This document shows positions 59,629-64,000 of a DNA stretch of 64,000 nucleotides, piece after piece. A program made the position numbers and the translations under genes. This DNA is from Agelas oroides (taxonomy: Eukaryota; Porifera; Demospongiae; Agelasida; Agelasidae). The stretch is from positions 387,001 through 451,000 of the forward strand of contig OX422200.1 in the NCBI GenBank assembly GCA_949130485.1, written 5' to 3'. Within the stretch, counting starts at the first letter, position 1, and each line of letters starts with the position of its first letter. The notes under the pieces are model-generated. The model had not been told where the DNA came from. It did not search any database and worked only from the letters and a program-made list of their open reading frames with translations.

Positions 59629-62285
59629 CCTCTACCTGAGTACCAGGCTATAGGCTGGAACAGTCAGGACGTCCTCTACCTGAGTACCAGGCTATAGGCT
59701 GGAACAGTCAGGACGGCCTCTACCTGAGTACAAGGCTATAGGCTGGAACAGTCAGGACGGCCTCTACCTGAGTACAAGGCTATAGGCTGGAACAGTCAGG
59801 ACGTCCTCTACCTGAGTACCAGGCTATAGGCTGGAACAGTCAGGACGTCCTCTACCTGAGTACCAGGCTATAGGCTGGAACAGTCAGGACGTCCTCTACC
59901 TGAGTACCAGGCTATAGGCTGGAACAGTCAGGACGTCCTCTACCTGAGTACCAGGCTATAGGCTGGAACAGTCAGGACGTCCTCTACCTGAGTACCAGGC
60001 TATAGGCTGGAACAGTCAGGACGTCCTCTACCTGAGTACCAGGCTATAGGCTGGAACAGTCAGGACGTCCTCTACCTGAGTACCAGGCTATAGGCTGGAA
60101 CAGTCAGGACGTCCTCTACCTGAGTACCAGGATATAGGCTGGAACAGTCAGGACGTCCTCTACCTGAGTACCAGGCTATAGGCTGGAACAGTCAGGACGT
60201 CCTCTACCTGAGTACCAGGCTATAGGCTGGAACAGTCAGGACGGCCTCTACCTGAGTACCAGGATATAGGCTGGAACAGTCAGGACGGCCTCTACCTGAG
60301 TACCAGGATATAGGCTGGAACAGTCAGGACGTCCTCTACCTGAGTACCAGGCTATAGGCTGGAACAGTCAGGACGGCCTCTACCTGAGTACCAGGCTATA
60401 GGCTGGAACAGTCAGGACGTCCTCTACCTGAGTACCAGGATATAGGCTGGAACAGTCAGGACGTCCTCTACCTGAGTACCAGGCTATAGGCTGGAACAGT
60501 CAGGACGTCCTCTACCTGAGTACCAGGCTATAGGCTGGAACAGTCAGGACGTCCTCTACCTGAGTACCAGGCTATAGGCTGGAACAGTCAGGACGTCCTC
60601 TACCTGAGTACCAGGCTATAGGCTGGAACAGTCAGGACGGCCTCTACCTGAGTACCAGGATATAGGCTGGAACAGTCAGGACGTCCTCTACCTGAGTACC
60701 AGGCTATAGGCTGGAACAGTCAGGACGTCCTCTACCTGAGTACCAGGCTATAGGCTGGAACAGTCAGGACGTCCTCTACCTGAGTACCAGGCTATAGGCT
60801 GGAACAGTCAGGACGTCCTCTACCTGAGTACCAGGCTATAGGCTGGAACAGTCAGGACGTCCTCTACCTGAGTACCAGGCTATAGGCTGGAACAGTCAGG
60901 ACGTCCTCTACCTGAGTACCAGGCTATAGGCTGGAACAGTCAGGACGTCCTCTACCTGAGTACCAGGCTATAGGCTGGAACAGTCAGGACGTCCTCTACC
61001 TGAGTACCAGGCTATAGGCTGGAACAGTCAGGACGTCCTCTACCTGAGTACCAGGCTATAGGCTGGAACAGTCAGGACGGCCTCTACCTGAGTACCAGGC
61101 TATAGGCTGGAACAGTCAGGACGTCCTCTACCTGAGTACCAGGCTATAGGCTGGAACAGTCAGGACGTCCTCTACCTGAGTACCAGGCTATAGGCTGGAA
61201 CAGTCAGGACGGCCTCTACCTGAGTACCAGGCTATAGGCTGGAACAGTCAGGACGTCCTCTACCTGAGTACCAGGCTATAGGCTGGAACAGTCAGGACGG
61301 CCTCTACCTGAGTACAAGGCTATAGGCTGGAACAGTCAGGACGTCCTCTACCTGAGTACCAGGCTATAGGCTGGAACAGTCAGGACGGCCTCTACCTGAG
61401 TACCAGGCTATAGGCTGGAACAGTCAGGACGTCCTCTACCTGAGTACCAGGCTATAGGCTGGAACAGTCAGGACGGCCTCTACCTGAGTACCAGGCTATA
61501 GGCTGGAACAGTCAGGACGTCCTCTACCTGAGTACAAGGCTATAGGCTGGAACAGTCAGGACGGCCTCTACCTGAGTACAAGGCTATAGGCTGGAACAGT
61601 CAGGACGTCCTCTACCTGAGTACAAGGCTATATAGGCTGGAACAGTCAGGACGTCCTCTACCTGAGTACCAGGCTATAGGCTGGAACAGTCAGGACGTCC
61701 TCTACCTGAGTACCAGGCTATAGGCTGGAACAGTCAGGACGTCCTCTACCTGAGTACCAGGCTATAGGCTGGAACAGTCAGGACGTCCTCTACCTGAGTA
61801 CCAGGCTATAGGCTGGAACAGTCAGGACGTCCTCTACCTGAGTACAAGGCTATAGGCTGGAACAGTCAGGACGTCCTCTACCTGAGTACCAGGCTATAGG
61901 CTGGAACAGTCAGGACGTCCTCTACCTGAGTACCAGGCTATAGGCTGGAACAGTCAGGACGTCCTCTACCTGAGTACCAGGCTATAGGCTGGAACAGTCA
62001 GGACGTCCTCTACCTGAGTACCAGGCTATAGGCTGGAACAGTCAGGACGTCCTCTACCTGAGTACCAGGCTATAGGCTGGAACAGTCAGGACGTCCTCTA
62101 CCTGAGTACCAGGCTATAGGCTGGAACAGTCAGGACGTCCTCTACCTGAGTACAAGGCTATAGGCTGGAACAGTCAGGACGTCCTCTACCTGAGTACCAG
62201 GCTATAGGCTGGAACAGTCAGGACGTCCTCTACCTGAGTACCAGGCTATAGGCTGGAACAGTCAGGACGTCCTCTACCTGAGTAC
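59629..62285. repeat. 44-bp minisatellite, about 60 copies
   Basis: Units of CCTCTACCTGAGTACCAGG plus CTATAGGCTGGAACAGTC plus AGGACGT recur with an exact 44-bp period for 2.65 kb. One unit near 61621 has two extra bases (TATATAG). Variant positions are GTCCTC/GGCCTC, ACCAGG/ACAAGG and GGCTAT/GGATAT. Stops occur in the repeat on both strands, so it is non-coding. It fills the intergenic space between QDPR and the sortilin-like gene. Confidence 0.97.
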
Positions 62286-62367
62286 ATCAACCCCATTATA
62301 ACCCCTACAACTAATATACAAGCATAGTCTCTTGCAATATACAGTGTTGACACATAGCCACGCCCAC

Positions 62368-64000
62368 CTGCTGCACTTCCTGGGTATGATGGTGGGCTGT
62401 CCTCATAACTAGAAGGGTTGTTCACCCTCCGTGACTCCAGCTCACTGGTGGCCAGCCTCAGATAGCGGCGATGGAGAACAGAATGCTTCCTGTGAGTGCA
62501 TGTAGAGTTGTGTAGATATGAATATTAAATTATATAGTGAGCTTTGTTTGTGCAAGTGTTATGTAGTGAGCTTTATGCAGATATGAATAAAATGACCTTT
62601 TCCCTTCTTCTCTTCTTCCCTCCTCCCTCCTCCCCGTCTTCCTCCTCACCTCATGAAAACCACTGCCAGCACAATGAACACCGTGGCTACGAGTGAGATG
62701 ATGACCAGGAGGACACCCATAGCAATAGCAGGGACATTGGGGGAAGTGGCGGCTGGAGGGGAGGAGGATGAGGAAGGTGGTGAAGGAGAGGAGGAAGCTA
62801 GATGAGGGAGGAGGGAAAGAGGAAGGATAAAAACCAAAAGGGGAGATGAGAGAGAAGGGATAGAAGAGGGGGAGGGAGAAAGAGAGAAGATGAAGCTGGT
62901 CAAGAGCAACTTTCATTAGTTGCCATGCTTACTTATTGTCGCCAGCAAACTGACCTACGTTACCGAAACATGTGATTTAATCAAACTCACTTGCCAATGG
63001 GTGGGCGCATGTGGTATTGTATGGGGAGAGAATACTGGACACCCCACCCTGACACACATCACCGGCTATCTTACGATACCTAGGGGTGGGGGGGAGAGAA
63101 GGAGATGGGGCAAAGGAGAGAGGAGGAAGGAATGGAGAAGAGAGGAAAAGGAGAAAGAAAGGAAGAGAGGAAGAGAGGAGGGAGTAAGGCAGGGGGAGGG
63201 AAGGACAGGGGAGCAGGGAGGGAGGAAACAAAGGAGACGAGGGAACTGAAAGGAAACTGGGAGCTTGTTGGTATATTACAAGCTGCCACTCACCCTCGAG
63301 ACTGCACATAGGTGGTGGTGCCGGGTGTGGCACAGGGGTTGCCCAGACTGAAAGAAGTGTCTTTCACACATGCACCAGTAAGATTCCTGCCGTAACCTAA
63401 GTCACTGTGTGTGTGCGTGTGTGTGTGTGTGTGTGCGTGTGTGTGTGTGTGCGTGTGTGTGTGTGTGTGTGCGTGTGTGTGTGTGTGTGTGTGCGTGTGT
63501 GTGTTGTGTGTGTGCATGTGAGCGTGTGTGTGTGTGTGCATGTGCATGCGTGTGTGAGCATGTGCGTGTGTATGTGTGTGTATGCGTGCATGTGTGTGCA
63601 AGAGGGTGCGTGGGTGCATATGTGTGTGCATGCATTTCAACAGCCTCACTCACAGACATAAACTAGCCTAGTTCCAATGTGGCCTGTGAACAAGGGTGGT
63701 TCTAGCACAAGATACACCTACCTGTGCGTGTGTGTGTGTGTGTGGCAATCCCACTACCTACCATTCAAAGTCATCCTGGTTGCAGATGCACCTGGTGAAA
63801 CTGATCTCCCTGATGTAGTCCGGTCCATTGAGACAGCAGTGGTCTGGCCTCCTCCTCTCAAACACAACAGTGGCACCAAGCACACAGTTGTCAGACAAGT
63901 GCTAGGAGAGAAATAATAGAATGTGAGGAAGAAGTGTAAAAATGTTAGAGAAATTGAAAGGAAAGAGAGGCTACCACATACTGTATCCTGGGGGGTCCAT
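62368..64000 (-). CDS. SORT1: Sortilin-type VPS10 receptor, C-terminal part (partial)
   Basis: The window holds the 3' exons of a minus-strand gene that continues beyond 64000. About 63760-63905 encodes [31 protein letters not shown] and ICNQDDFE; about 63292-63404 gives [13 protein letters not shown]; about 62992-63081 gives [15 protein letters not shown]. Together these match the cysteine-rich 10CC module after the VPS10 beta-propeller. A transmembrane exon follows (62651-62751: [20 protein letters not shown]), then a short tail exon with [17 protein letters not shown], like sortilin's RYSVLQQ. Sortilins sort cargo between Golgi, plasma membrane and endosomes. The end is uncertain: either the donor at 62367 leads to an unseen exon, or reading continues to a TAG at 62246 inside the first minisatellite unit. 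Confidence 0.82.
63403..63640. repeat. (GT)n/(GTGC)n microsatellite
   Basis: About 235 bp of GT repeats with frequent GC and AT interruptions. It begins at the acceptor side of the sortilin-like exon ending near 63404. Confidence 0.93.

Overview
This window is nuclear DNA from an animal, gene-dense and intron-rich. Nearly every gene is split into exons of about 30-270 bp with GT-AG introns of about 50-800 bp, and the products are typical metazoan proteins (BCCIP, EDRF1, IDH3 regulatory subunit, ARL3, D2HGDH, fatty acyl-CoA reductase, a DHX30-like helicase, MCMBP, QDPR, sortilin). Small introns, short divergent promoters and a very heavy load of mini- and microsatellites and short hairpin elements suggest an early-branching invertebrate, possibly a demosponge. 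That assignment is an inference from genome style, not proof. I see no bacterial, viral or CRISPR features.

Layout: (1) 186-1327 +, 3' part of BCCIP. (2) 1461-5293 +, an orphan FN3-domain single-pass membrane protein. (3) 5443-17611 -, EDRF1, a long many-exon gene whose introns hold seven or more satellite arrays. (4) 17869-22810 +, IDH3 beta/gamma-type subunit. (5) 23315-25399 -, a protein of nine divergent tandem ubiquitin-like domains with no diglycine cleavage sites. (6) 25856-26407 -, a small acidic 9-residue-repeat protein, possibly the 5' part of (5). (7) 26584-28452 +, ARL3. (8) 28604-34530 -, D2HGDH. (9) 34954-39247 +, fatty acyl-CoA reductase. (10) 39721-49413 -, DHX30-like DExH helicase. 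(11) 49726-55874 +, MCMBP. (12) 56604-58638 -, QDPR. (13) 59629-62285, a 60-copy 44-bp minisatellite. (14) 62368-64000 -, the 3' end of a sortilin-type receptor, continuing past the window.

Four gene pairs are head-to-head with start codons 176-423 bp apart (EDRF1/IDH3, repeat protein/ARL3, D2HGDH/FAR, DHX30-like/MCMBP), and neighbouring pairs converge tail-to-tail. The genes belong to different housekeeping pathways (DNA replication and repair, mitochondrial metabolism, ether lipid synthesis, ciliary trafficking, biopterin recycling, sorting), so this is not a functional operon. BCCIP, EDRF1, MCMBP and ARL3 all have human orthologues on chromosome 10q, which suggests a remnant of an ancient animal linkage group.

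The most notable unexplained features are the nine-domain ubiquitin-like protein; an abundant dispersed family of short hairpins with arms like TAGCCTCGTTCCCAGG; several tandem arrays that carry copies of real splice sites (MCMBP, EDRF1, ARL3, FAR); and a clean retroposon insertion with a 15-bp target duplication in a D2HGDH intron. For CDS entries the span covers exons and introns. Exon boundaries were read by eye from reading frame, homology and GT/AG signals. The total coding length divides by three for IDH3, ARL3, FAR, MCMBP and the BCCIP fragment.
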